From the NCBI RefSeq assembly GCF_964340395.1, contig NC_135552.1:23343181-23407180 (forward strand): DNA of 64,000 nucleotides, given 5' to 3'. This document shows positions 43,496 to 54,315 of this stretch, piece by piece. The notes under the pieces were generated by a model. That model did no database searches and was not told the origin of the DNA. It saw nothing but the letters and a program-made list of their open reading frames with translations. This stretch comes from Glandiceps talaboti. Taxonomy: Eukaryota > Hemichordata > Enteropneusta > Spengelidae. The position numbers were made by a program, and so were the translations under genes. Each line of letters begins with the position of its first letter. Positions within the stretch are counted from its first letter, which is position 1.

Positions 43496-43640
43496 TCTCT
43501 CTCTCTCTCTCACTCTCTCTCTATTGTCTTTTTATAATTTATTTTCTTCAATACGTATTTTCTTCAATACGTAAAAAAATGTGAAAAGTAGGTGGAGTCG
43601 GGTAACCGAAACCAAAACATGTTTTCTAGGCCTAAGCTAA
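43343..43640 (+). mobile_element. Hammerhead-linked retroelement tail with (TA)n and 3' segment
   Basis: 43343-43405 has the tail words ccgctctgc and gagcactgta shared with the other copies. (TA)n runs 43409-43492, then CT-rich sequence. The segment 43550-43640 contains aatacgtaaaaa, ggtaaccgaaacc and taggcctaag, matched in the same order at 50850-50934. Together these suggest one element family: ribozyme, tail, (TA)n, 3' segment. No reverse transcriptase is visible. Confidence 0.55.
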
Positions 43641-44201
43641 AAGGTGTCTATTTTGATGTCATCGTGTCCCAGGAGAGAAACGGCAAGGCAGTCCCTTTTC
43701 TACTGTATTATGTATATCAGCGATTTTTCACAAACAAAAAACACTCTATTTCGATTCATTCACCATGACTTTTACATTGGAAAACCTTACATTAACAAGA
43801 ATGAAGACATGAACAGCGTATTGAAAACTACAATACATGTCTATTGAAAACATTATAAGCCAATAACAGTTCTCCAGATCTCATTACTCCCATCATATTG
43901 CCATTTAATCACTACTCGGGTTTCTATTGAAGGAGGCGTTAATGGAGCTAATTTCCTTAACATCCAATCTGTACATTTTACGATGAGATGTGCTCAGAGA
44001 GAAGGCACGGTTCTCGCATTGTACAGCTTAAGGAACATCTAGGCATACGGAAATTATATAGACATTAAACTCAAGAGAGATTACTCAGGTATATGGTTCC
44101 ACTCTGTCTTCGTGACCATTTTGATAGTCTAAAGAGTGGCTGTTTACTTTCTTCGGCATCAGGTACATTTTCATCTTCCGTAAGGGAAGTTTATGTTATG
44201 C
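43641..44201. other. Non-coding stretch, nothing recognised
   Basis: The 43644-43847 frame shows no motif. Confidence 0.35.
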
Positions 44202-44395
<194 letters not shown>

Positions 44396-46130
44396 ATTCC
44401 GACAAAAAAATTGTGAAGGATCTAAATCTAAAGAAGTTGCCTTTAAGGAAGGCATTCAGTTTACATCTGAATATCTTTATATTTGTTAACTTTTGAAGAA
44501 ATAATGTCAGGGGTTAACTTTCAACGTATTGAAATGGCGGCATCCCAAAGAATAAGAAGTGAGTTGTACTTGGACCTAGAAAGTCTACAATACAGTTAAC
44601 CGTATTCGGGAAACGTTTGGGAAATGTAAAAAGACAATTTTGACGGAGTTAATTTCTTGACCACGGGGCTTTTCGATTAAGTGAAATAGTTTTACCCCAG
44701 AGGAAAGAGTATTTGTCTTGGAGATTAGGACATTGGGGAAAACGGAGAATTGACGTGTTTATCTAGCTCACTTACTCGCCATATTTGTTTACAGTATGGC
44801 AACATGTATCGATTAAAACAGAATACAATTACTGCAAGCCTTTAGGGGTATCACTGTTACTTTAAAATATCCCCCCCCCGCACTTTAGCGCACGAATGTA
44901 TCAAAACTAGGGAATAACATTTCGTTGGTGTCACCTGACCTTGTCAAAAGTGGAGACTCTGTGGTGTGTAGATTGTGTAAACAGACTCGTTGGATAGTCT
45001 TCACTATCTGGCAGCTGTAATACTACTGACACTCGCATAAATGACCAAAATGATAACAACTAAAGAACGACAGAAAATGACAGTCGAGTACATTCGAGAA
45101 TTCTGTCAGCTGTGATTATTGCTCTTGTGATCTTTTGTACAACTCGATAGAACAAGCCATAAGGGCAAGAAATGTATCTCCCCATTCAGTGTTAGTTTTC
45201 ATGACTTGAATGATCAAAAAACTTAATCGCCCACAGCCGTAATTAAATGCTTCTACAATACCTTAGGTACTGTTAAGGCTGTCCTTGAAGAAGAGATGCG
45301 CTTATTTGATCATAAATGATCAAATTATTAAAATACAAGTTTGACAACCTATCGCTACAGAGAAAACTGGTCTCAAAGCTAGCATATATCTTGTATGAAT
45401 GGTGATTATCGCATTCATTTGGTGCAAAACTGAGTTATCTGTCGTCAATGTACTTTTGTAACATGCCGGAAGCACAAGCACTAAGGAATAAATTTGCATT
45501 TGTCATCATATCGATAGGTAAACATGCATAAAAGCATTTCCAGAAAATTATTCAGAGTCCTATAATTAGCTTGTATTTCTCAATGTTTTTCGTCGTCCAG
45601 CCAAGGAAAATGCCAGTGACATAAGGTGCCTTGTCACTACTAGTCTCTAGACGAGTACTGACAAACTCTTAGGTCGCGGGTATTTTAAGAAAGGCATTGG
45701 GAAATAATAGAATTATACTTCCTCAAGCATAATTCATGGAAAATCTATAATGGAAAATTTGAATGTTTTGGCACATATTTCGAGCACCGTAGAACCAGTA
45801 ACGTAGATACGGGCTGTGGTGACGTCCAACGTCCAGGGTATACAAACTCTCGCACCTCGACGATATATGCCTTTTTACGTCATCTACACTTACACTTGAT
45901 TTAGATAAATGACCCGGATGCAATATGTCATGCATCAAGAACATGAATTATACAAATCATATTTTTATGGACCATTTGTACCAGAATGACCCTTTCAATG
46001 ATAGATCCTTATCTACTAGCCTAGAGCACTAGTACTTTTTAGTGAAATGACTCAATTCATTGAATATGTAATCCTCTGAAGGCAGCAGACTTTGGGATAA
46101 ACGGCAGCTGTTTATTTTAACGCAGTTGAT
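44396..46130. other. Non-coding stretch with one dispersed repeat copy
   Basis: Nothing recognised except the repeat copy at 45640-45840. Confidence 0.35.
45640..45840 (+). repeat. Dispersed repeat shared with 40790-41000, copy 2
   Basis: Contains 'taggtcgcgggtatttt', 'attgggaaataatagaattatac', 'ttgaatgttttggcacatatttcgagcac' and 'accagtaacgtagatacgg', collinear with the first copy about 4.85 kb upstream. Confidence 0.55.
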
Positions 46131-46341
46131 ATTACAGCTAAAACAGGGAGTGTTCACCAGACAACTGTACATAACACATACATTCACAGCTAAAACAGGG
46201 ATTGTTCACCAAAAGACTGTACAATAACATATACATTCGCAGCTAAACCTGGGAGTGTTCACCAGAAGACTACATAACATATACATTTACAGCTAAAACA
46301 GGGATTGTTCACCAGAAGACTATTCATGACATATACATTTA
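46131..46341. repeat. ~52-bp minisatellite, 4 copies
   Basis: Four imperfect copies of ACAGCTAAAACAGGGAGTG / TTCACCAGAAGACT / ACATAACATATACATT, starting near 46135, 46187, 46240 and 46290. It ends about 35 bp before a MITE copy. Confidence 0.88.
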
Positions 46342-46375
46342 ATGCTCAAAGCTGATCATCTGATCTGATCGTCTT

Positions 46376-46531
46376 GTTTTATTCAATAGATAAGAACACT
46401 TTTACTGCTGAACACAGCAGGATTGTCATTGAAGAGAAAGGGTTGTTTACTTTCATTCAGCATTTTAGACTTCTATCACTCACAATCATGATGTGTTAGT
46501 TGTAAAAGTGTTGATGTCTATGAAGTAAAAC
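46376..46531. mobile_element. MITE family A, copy 1 (shared with 56850-57005)
   Basis: Left terminus gttttattcaatagataa then cacttttactgctgaacac. Right terminus, inverted, gttttacttcatagacatca then acttttac. Length is about 156 bp. The left end closely matches the inverted right end of the copy at 56850-57005, so they are one family. Confidence 0.65.
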
Positions 46532-47700
46532 AGCAACCTAGCTAAACATGCAAAATGGTCGACTTTGATCTTAAATGTATATGTTAGATATGGACTTCTG
46601 GCGAACGTTGCGTGTTTTAGCTGTCCGATTATTGCGGACCCAGACGGTGAGATGTTTTTAGCAATGTTAGTAATGTAGTAAAACTATCAACGTTAGAAGG
46701 ATTTTTGTCGAACTAGACACAATTTATTTATTCTCACCTGACTTCCATTGTATTTTGAAAGCATTAGTGTGTGTAACCAACGTCTCAAAACCTTAATGCA
46801 ATAAATTCGTTTTATGCCTTTTTTTCTATTTTTCATTTTGCTTTACTACAGTAACTACTCCTCATAGTATAGGGAATATACAATGTAATCATGCGAATAG
46901 ACATACACAGGGACAGCTCTTAAAAGAATATGTCTTCATGGATATTTGTTTCTGTCATAATAAGTTATTTGTCGACAAGTTCGTTATTAGTATTTCTTTG
47001 TTTTCGTCGATCGAACACACGACATACTTTGTCACTCGCAAAAGTGGTTAGATTAATAATCTTCATTCGCTCTTAAAAAGTAATGGCAAAAAATTGTGCG
47101 ATGTGCCAAAATTCACAGATCGTTATTTGCCTAACTTTCCCATAGCCTGGCTTGCTACTAATTTATGGCTGATCAGGAGTCGCAGTGGATCGACAGTAAA
47201 TCAGACAGTACTCCCTCGAGGATTTGACTATTTCTACGCTAAACGAGGGCGATAAAACTCGAACAAATACTAGCTCTGAAAAAGATGAATACATAAAAAC
47301 GTCATCATCTTGTTGTACAAGATTGTAATATGTCCATATGAATAGTTAGACTTCAGGACCTTTATTCAAATGTGAGTATAAATGTCGTGTGTAATATCGT
47401 AAATCATTAACCGGCGCTCGTCTTATGCCACTTAATATATGGCCATTTCCGTAGTTTTCTCTTCGCTCTTGTAAGATTAGCATCTTTGTACTTCAGGGAG
47501 GTCTGTGTGTGTTCTTGTAATAATTTCAAAGTATGTTATGGTGTCATGCAATGAAGATGAACTATTGGAAAGGACCATATGGCACTATGTTCAAAAAGTT
47601 CTCAAGCTAAGACCTACTTGACGTTTTACAGCTAAGAATAAGGAAACGCCTAAAGTAGTATACGCTTCGGAAATACAAAATGTAATAACTTACTAAAAAA
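46532..47700. other. Non-coding stretch, nothing recognised
   Basis: Contains a faint 'agcaatgttagtaatgtag' word at 46661-46679 that resembles part of the 'TTTATCGTCTG' family. Confidence 0.3.
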
Positions 47701-47870
47701 AAGGGGTGGGGGGGGGGTTACATAATGTTTTAGAAAAAAATGAAATGATACCAAATTTAAACCATTATTGAATCCAACTTGGCCGGTGTATACTATGTCA
47801 AATATATGGGAAAATAATAAGAATGTCAAATTCCCTTTCAACAACATGGTAACCCCCCCCCCCAAATTGC
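47701..47870. repeat. Inverted poly-G element
   Basis: GGTGGGGGGGGGGTTACATAATG near the left end and, inverted, TTTGGGGGGGGGGGGTTACC-ATG at the right end bound about 165 bp. The shared 'G run then TTAC(A/C)' termini suggest a small non-autonomous element. Confidence 0.5.
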
Positions 47871-47970
47871 TTTTGACATTTCAAAAAGATCAGGAACAAG
47901 TTTGCATATGTCATAATTTGGAGAGCTTTTAAGAAATTTGATTTTCTGAAATTAGTGATCTCCGAGGGGT
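47740..47970 (+). repeat. Old dispersed repeat, copy 2 of 3
   Basis: Shares 'tatgggaaaataataag', 'catttcaaaaagatcaggaac' and 'atttggagagcttttaagaaatttgat' with the copies near 35150 and 52010. Confidence 0.42.
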
Positions 47971-50430
47971 ATTCCACCTTTTAAGAATGGTTGCATAATG
48001 TCATTACAAAACAATGCTGTTTCATACAATATCTCTAATTCTTTGAGACCGCCATCTTTGCAAAATACACAATCCGCTTAAGACTTGCAATATTAATATG
48101 AAACACTTTCTTTTCATTGCACCAAACAAATACAGGTAACGACGTTTTCAAATAAAAACGCTAAAAATCAATAATATAGTTTTCACTTAAATGCGTTTTC
48201 AATGTGTTTACACGATAAGCCGACAATCGGTTTTGACCATTTATTTACTCGGAAACACCGGAGACGGAACAAATCGAAAGCGACGCTGCTGCACATGCGC
48301 AAATATGACAAAATGGTTTAAATGCATGCATAAGCACGTCATGGATGAGGTTGTTCCTAAGGTTAGTGTGTTGCGACCATTAACACGACTCCGTTTTTCG
48401 AATGTTTTCGTTTTCATCCGTTTTCACCGACTTTATTTTAGAACGAAAGCAGATCACTTTGATAAAGATTCTTTTTCGTTAGAAGTGGCTGTATTTTGTT
48501 GGTAACAAAAACATAGTGCGAGATGTATAAAACACCATGCCGCCTACTTGAAACTCTATAGCTTCTCTGTTTTCGTAGTAAAAGTGCTAAAAACGGTCCT
48601 TATACATACATTACTTTTTATACTATTCTGAGAATCCAATATTATACCTTACAGGTAAAAGGTTACTATAATCAGTGATGAATGACGTCATTTGTTTATA
48701 TAATAGTATGTCTCTTTAATTGGCACTATACTATGTTGGCATGATCTGAACAAAAATAACCATTATTACATTTTTAGATATTATTGTAGAAAATGATAAC
48801 ATAGTCGTAACCTCTAACTAATCATGGTGTTATGCTGAAGCGTCATTACCCTAGCTGGGATAACGTATATTGCCAGCTTGAGAGCTTGAGAAACATTTGG
48901 AAAAGGTTCAAGAAGAAAGGCTCTAGTGGAAAAGATGCAACATGCCCTGAACAACTGTACACCCCCTTCAGTGAAAAATAAATCTGTATACTTTGCACCA
49001 GTTTAGTAAATCAAAGTAATTCAAAGTCTTTCAGATAAATTATTTGCTATGGAAAAGAAACAGTTGTAGAAATTTATGAAGGTGAATCATATTGTATTTA
49101 CAATTGTATCTACTGGTAAATCACTTATGACAGTATAGATTAGCAGTGTAGCATATCTTTCCTTAGTCTGATGAATACTTAACCCATATCTACTCTAATG
49201 TAAATTGTGTTTGCCCAGATGTCTTGCAACTCAAGGGATATGAAAGAGGCTGTGACACGAGGACATATGATGTCAGATTACATGACAAAGTTGATGATGA
49301 AGGTACGAACGGCAATGGAACTCTCCCATGATTTGGAAATTTTGGGCTTATATCATTTAGTTGTCTTACATGTTGCCATTAATAAAGACACTCCAAAGAT
49401 ACCACAAGGCCTGGCTTATTCTATAGTTATCTGGCATTTTGATACACGTACTTTGTAATAAATGAACAGATGAAATAAGCAACGCGTTGAATATGAAACT
49501 AACTCCAGATGTGAATGGACCTCAAGGTGTGGTGATTAAGCATTATAAGTATATGTTTTTGAAACGCAACATGAGTGACATAGAAGAGTTTTAGATTTTG
49601 TGGTAGAATTAAGATATATAGTCTACAAATGCTGTGATTGATGTTCCTGTTCTGAAAGGAAATGACGACAATTTGATAAAACAGTGTGTTTGATATCCGT
49701 TCCTAATATCATTCTGTCTTGATCAGCAAATTGAAAATGTATACTTCAAGGAACGCGACACTACATGATGGATGATATCTGGAAAATAGTTAAGTGATGA
49801 TAAATACTAGTTTGTAAGTATTTGTGAAAGTTGTCAAGCTGTACTAGTACTGGACAATGATACATGGATATTCTTTTTTGAAAGATGGATCAGTGAAAAT
49901 ATAATTGGTTGGGAAAATCGATCGAGTGAAATCAACATCAAATTGGATCTACACGTAATAGGTTGATTAACAATAGGGAAGCTATTACTGTGCGGTTATG
50001 CAAGGGCTTGAGTTCTTTTATGACATCAATCTTAAAATGTCTATAACCAACATCATCATGAATAATTTGTTAGACACTCAGTGAATACTAGTTGTATTTA
50101 CTCAGGAGGTTGGAAGTTACAAAAAGATGTATTTCAGAGGTTCACACTGCGTATGCCCATATGCACAGGATCAAGGGATAATCTGTAGTTATATGGTAAA
50201 AACTCAGACGAACGAAAGAAGAGCCTTCAACAAGGTCTTGGCAAATGTACGTAAAAAAAACCCGAAATATTTCATCTGTAGATTTCACATGGCCTGTGTT
50301 AGTCAGGCACATATTTCCCATAATGTACCATGATTCATTATGGTCTGATATATTATCGAGTCTGCTATTTTGAGACTGTAGGTGTGAAACAATAAGTTTG
50401 ATATGTGTTCATTGTGTCTTGCATAATGTA
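47971..50430. other. Non-coding stretch
   Basis: The 104-residue frame at 48191-48505 lies in sequence of repeated 'gttttc/aaaacg' words (48140-48590) that looks like a degenerate transposon rather than a gene. Frames at 49207-49458 and 50127-50333 have no recognised domain. Confidence 0.35.
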
Positions 50431-50436
50431 AGTCGA

Positions 50437-50480
50437 AGTTTGATGATCGCAACAGCGTGAAACACTTTATAACGGCTCCT
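50437..50480 (+). ncRNA. Decayed hammerhead ribozyme
   Basis: Same layout as the 2169 copy: UGAUGA, stem II UCGC/GCGU with loop AACA, GAAA, short stem III region and AUA-ACGGC. The invariant first C of the core is U, stem III has one mismatch and stem I pairs poorly, so cleavage is unlikely. Its value is that it shows a third family member followed by the same tail. Confidence 0.5.
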
Positions 50481-50940
50481 GTGTATCATGCTTGATACTG
50501 TGTTATTTACACCGCTCTACATACACATTTATTGAACACTGTTCACTGCAGCATAGGCATTTTACATATACTGAGTGTATATATATATATATATATATAT
50601 TTGTGTGGTTCCGATTACATTAAATTTTAGAATAGGTGGAGTAGTTAGAATTTTTATTTTATTTTTAAATTGTTTTTCGTATGCTAGTGTCTCTAGCTCA
50701 GGTAGTTATGTTTTCCATATACTCTCTGTGTTATTGGTTTCTTCTCATCCGATGTGCAACCATTACAAAATGGAAGAACAGTTTTATATTGTCTTTTAAG
50801 TTGATTTCAGTTTCCGCATCCACGATTTCCGCGATTTTATTATTCTTTTTCTCGAATACGTAAAAATAAGTTTAGGGTCGGCGTGAAAAACTAGATGGGA
50901 CCGTGTAACCGGAACCTTTTCTATTAGGCCTAAGGGAAAT
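50481..50940 (+). mobile_element. Hammerhead-linked tail, (TA)n and 3' segment, copy 3
   Basis: Tail words ccgctctac and gaacactgttc at 50511-50543, (TA)n at 50577-50600, then, after unrelated-looking sequence, aatacgtaaaaa (about 50856), gtaaccggaacc and taggcctaag (to 50934). Same order as at 43343-43640. Confidence 0.5.
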
Positions 50941-52652
50941 ACTTTAAAGTTGGGGTCAGACTGGTATAAAGTATACTAACAAAAATCAAGTACGTCTGCC
51001 GAATACTAGCATATAGTGTTTATAACGCTTCTTGGGATTGGAACAATTGACTAATCATGACACGCAGTCCACACCGAAGAGTTGGTGATATATAATCTTA
51101 GAAGTACAGTGTCAGTACAAAGTGCTATAACCGATTAGTTGTTACCATGCCTACGTATAGAAATTGACAGTTTCCAGGTTGTTGAACTGAATTAATGCCT
51201 TTAAATCGTGTTGTTTTACGATGTCGCGTTCTGATACAAATTATATTATTCGATCGTTCTGTTCACTTACTGATGAAGGAGGGTTTGGTACGTGAAATCG
51301 CAGGCAGGTACAGTGACAGTATAACAGTTTGAATGATGATGCGAGTGTTTTTTATTGGAGCTGAGACTTATTTATATAAAGTACTCCAGACATTGATAGA
51401 GTACGGTCTGAATTCTTCGTACCGCTAATACACATAACGACAATTAGCAAGCTGAGTGCCCCGTTTGAGTGTCTGTCTGTTGAATGGAGTACAACGTCTT
51501 TTATGACGTATACTACATAGATATATAAATAAAAACTATGGATTTGGTGACATTACCACGTATAGTGTTACCATGCCTTGCACGAATTTTAATACAATCA
51601 CCATCAAATTTCCCGCATGTTTCTTTAATCTTCCGTTCCACATAATTATCGGTTATAGCGTTGTAAGCAAAACGTGACTGCCATACTTTATCTGTTTTGG
51701 AGTCTTTGTCGTATCCCATAGTCATTTAGTTACGAACTCATTGAGTATAATAATCACGAAGGTAGCCTTTGGTAATATGTTGCACAAACCACCTCCTATA
51801 TTCAAAAGTATAAAGTCAAATTAGATGATCAAATGAAATAATTCTGATTCTGGAACCTCCATGTATATACTTTTATATATTCATATATAGTAAATGTATT
51901 ACCACTTGAGGCGTTATAAAAGCAGTGGCTTGCACTTCAGAAATAAAGACCTGTTACTCTTTTGTTAAAAATCTAAAATCTATGCTTTGTTAATGGTCAC
52001 GGTAAAGGCCATGATCAAAATATTTGAAATAGAGTTCAAAATGATATCAACATTAAGCGAATTTAAACCCAATTTTGCCCTGAAATACTGTGTTAACTCT
52101 CTGGGAAAATAATAGATTTTCCTGAACGCAAGGCCGGAACTTTAGATTTATTTTATCATTTCAAAAGAACCTAGAACATCTTTAAGATAGCAAAGTTTGG
52201 AGAGATTTTGAGAACTTTTCAGTGAAATTGGTCCCCATTTAAGGCACACAGCTTAGTCATGAACATATATCTAACATATAAGTTGAGTGCAGGTGGAAAA
52301 TATTGAACTATATTTCCATGAGATTAAGAAAAAATAGATTTTAAAATCCCAACGTCATTTTCTGTTCCTAGTGCAGTCGAAAAAAAGCTGTGCGAGGCAT
52401 GCCTAATCAAATTATGTTATTATGGAGCCCGAGTACATTATACACTCATTATACGTATCATATACTACAAAATTATCTTGGTAGATGTTAGTTATTTTCC
52501 CCTGGGGGAATAGCTGCTATCATTTTCACTTTCCGTTTCAGAGCTTCCATTAATATGGTTCATAGTAAATAATTGCTAGAGAGTGGAATTTTATGTACTT
52601 CGTAGACGAATAAACAAGAGACTATGAAGTGGACATATTACAGAAGGATAAT
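50941..52652. other. Non-coding stretch with an old repeat copy
   Basis: Old dispersed repeat copy 3 lies at 52010-52240 (gccctgaaatactgtg, ctgggaaaataatag, atttcaaaagaacc, caaagtttggagagat). Nothing else recognised. Confidence 0.38.
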
Positions 52653-53000
52653 ACAGCCCGTTTCAAGTTCCCATTCACCGGGTCTATTTGACGCAACCAA
52701 GCAGAAACTAAATAGGAAACTGCACGTGCCACACTTCAAGATAGCAAGATTGAATACATACAGTTAAATGCAACATATTTCCTAAATGAAATGAACTAAA
52801 GTGCCAGCATCTAGACATCAAATACAGACGTTAAACATTGGCGCCTGCTTGTCTGCATCAAGTTGCAGTGCATTTAAAAGGTTGTAATAGACAAATAAAC
52901 TACAATCTTGCTATCTTATGTGTAGAATATGCAGTTTCTTATTGGTTTCTGCATGGTTGTATCATACAGAGCAGGTGAACGGTGACTTGAAACAGGCTGT
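52653..53000. mobile_element. MITE family B, copy 1, ~100-bp inverted termini
   Basis: Left arm 52653-52752 begins ACAGCCCGTTTCAAGT and ends CAAGATAGCAAGATTG. Right arm 52903-53000 is its inverted copy with moderate divergence. A 150-bp centre separates them. The element ends in CAGCCYG...CRGGCTG and the flanks are compatible with a TA target duplication (clearest at the left end here and the right end of copy 2). No coding capacity. The frame at 52918-53103 lies in the right arm and is not a gene. Confidence 0.8.
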
Positions 53001-53128
53001 GTGTTACTTCGATGGGCGTTGCAAATCCAATCTGAAAGAATTATCAAGAGACACTGAAACGCCTTTGGCCGAGCTCACACCTGAAACCACCCAATGCAAT
53101 TAAAATCATAGGACATTAAAGAAAACGT

Positions 53129-53380
53129 AGTCTGGCTCAACAAAAAACTTACAATGGTTCATTTTATCGTCTGACTCAAATCTTAACTACATTGCTACAT
53201 TTTATCGTCTGACTCAAATCTTACCAACAGTGTTACATTTTATCGTCTGGCTCAACAAAAATTCTTTCAACTACTGCTACACTTTATCGCTTGTGCGACG
53301 AATATCTCTGTTGGTAAGATTTTAGTTGCGCCAGACGATACAATGTAGCAGTGTTAGTAAGGTTTTTGTCAAACCAGGCG
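53129..53380. mobile_element. 'TTTATCGTCTG' repeat family, four direct then two inverted units
   Basis: A ~40-bp unit, TTTTATCGTCTGRCTCAA then AATCTTACCAACASTGTTACA, occurs at about 53129, 53165, 53204, 53241 and, degraded, 53283. It continues in reverse orientation at 53311-53380 (ttggtaagatttta, ccagacgata, atgtagcagtgttagtaag). The outer ends are mutual inverted repeats. I read it as a foldback-type non-autonomous transposon. Confidence 0.75.
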
Positions 53381-54244
53381 CCTTTTTGCTTCAGGTCTCA
53401 TAATTCTTTAATTGTATAAGGCCTAAGAAAATAAAATAAAATAAAAAATCACACCATTTTTTTATTTGGCCTAATATTGGTTACTTTGGAAATTCTGTAT
53501 TCGTGGCCAAAATAGGGAATTCAACCTACTTTTAGAAAATAAAGGCGGCTGATGTAATTGTACACTAGCGTGATACATTTAGTGTCGAGTGGCTTGAAAC
53601 TGCACCATAACTTTAATCCCAATATATTTTCATTTAACATTTAAATTGGAAAGTAATAAAGCCCTGAAGACATATACCTTCATTTAGATCAAAGGTTTTT
53701 ACCCTCGAGACTCAGGTCACAGTGACTTTTGAGCCTATACAGGTCGAAGAGTGATAACCTAGCACTATTGCTTTTATTAAGAATCATGTACTGGGTTAAC
53801 ATGTTGTGTTACCTTTGCTTTGATGTGTTTACACAATGATGATGGGTGTAACTAGTAATGGTAATAGATAAATTTGTAAAGAATTGTAAAAGCAATAGGC
53901 ACTATATCGTATATCTAGACACGTTATTCGAGTTTTAGCGTTTTTTCATGTTCCAAGTCGCTCATGACATTAATGTTAGGACGCCCAATTACTATGCTTG
54001 ACTTATTGCTATTTAATCATATTAACGAGAATTCGACATTTTGGTTTGGGGTCTTGGAGTTGTGAGCATCGGATTCATCTGGCTCACCTGGCTTAGGCTA
54101 TGAGTGAGGCCATGAGGCCGAACTCAGGGCTATCAAGAAGTAAAGTATATCTACGTTCAAGTCTTACTCCATACATCGCCACCTTGTGCAGTTTATGTAT
54201 CTTCAACTACGTTTACCTATACTGATCTATACATTTTGCATGGT
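53381..54244. other. Non-coding stretch, nothing recognised
   Basis: No gene, RNA or repeat recognised. Confidence 0.35.
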
Positions 54245-54315
54245 GGAGATTCAAACCACTTGTCAACGTGGCCAATTGGTAGTGGCCAGCCTCTTGCATG
54301 CTAAGCGACCTCCCC
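54245..54315 (-). mobile_element. tRNA-like SINE head or pseudo-tRNA
   Basis: On the minus strand GGAGGTCGCTTAGCATGCAA gives an A-box-like TAGCATGCAAGAGG, then an anticodon-arm-like inverted repeat TGGCC...GGCCA, then B-box GGTTTGAATCTCC about 50 bases from the A-box. No matching acceptor stem on the 3' side, so it is not a working tRNA. Confidence 0.45.

Noticed and set aside
43261-43574. Frame after the palindrome as a piece of reverse transcriptase
   Set aside because: It runs only into the TA microsatellite and shows no RT motif. The family link rests on the ribozymes, not on protein.
46131-46341. Spaced repeats as a CRISPR array
   Set aside because: Only four imperfect tandem copies with no distinct spacers, in eukaryotic sequence. 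It is a minisatellite.
48191-48505. 104-residue plus-strand frame
   Set aside because: No recognised domain, and it lies in sequence full of repeated gttttc/aaaacg words, which suggests transposon debris.
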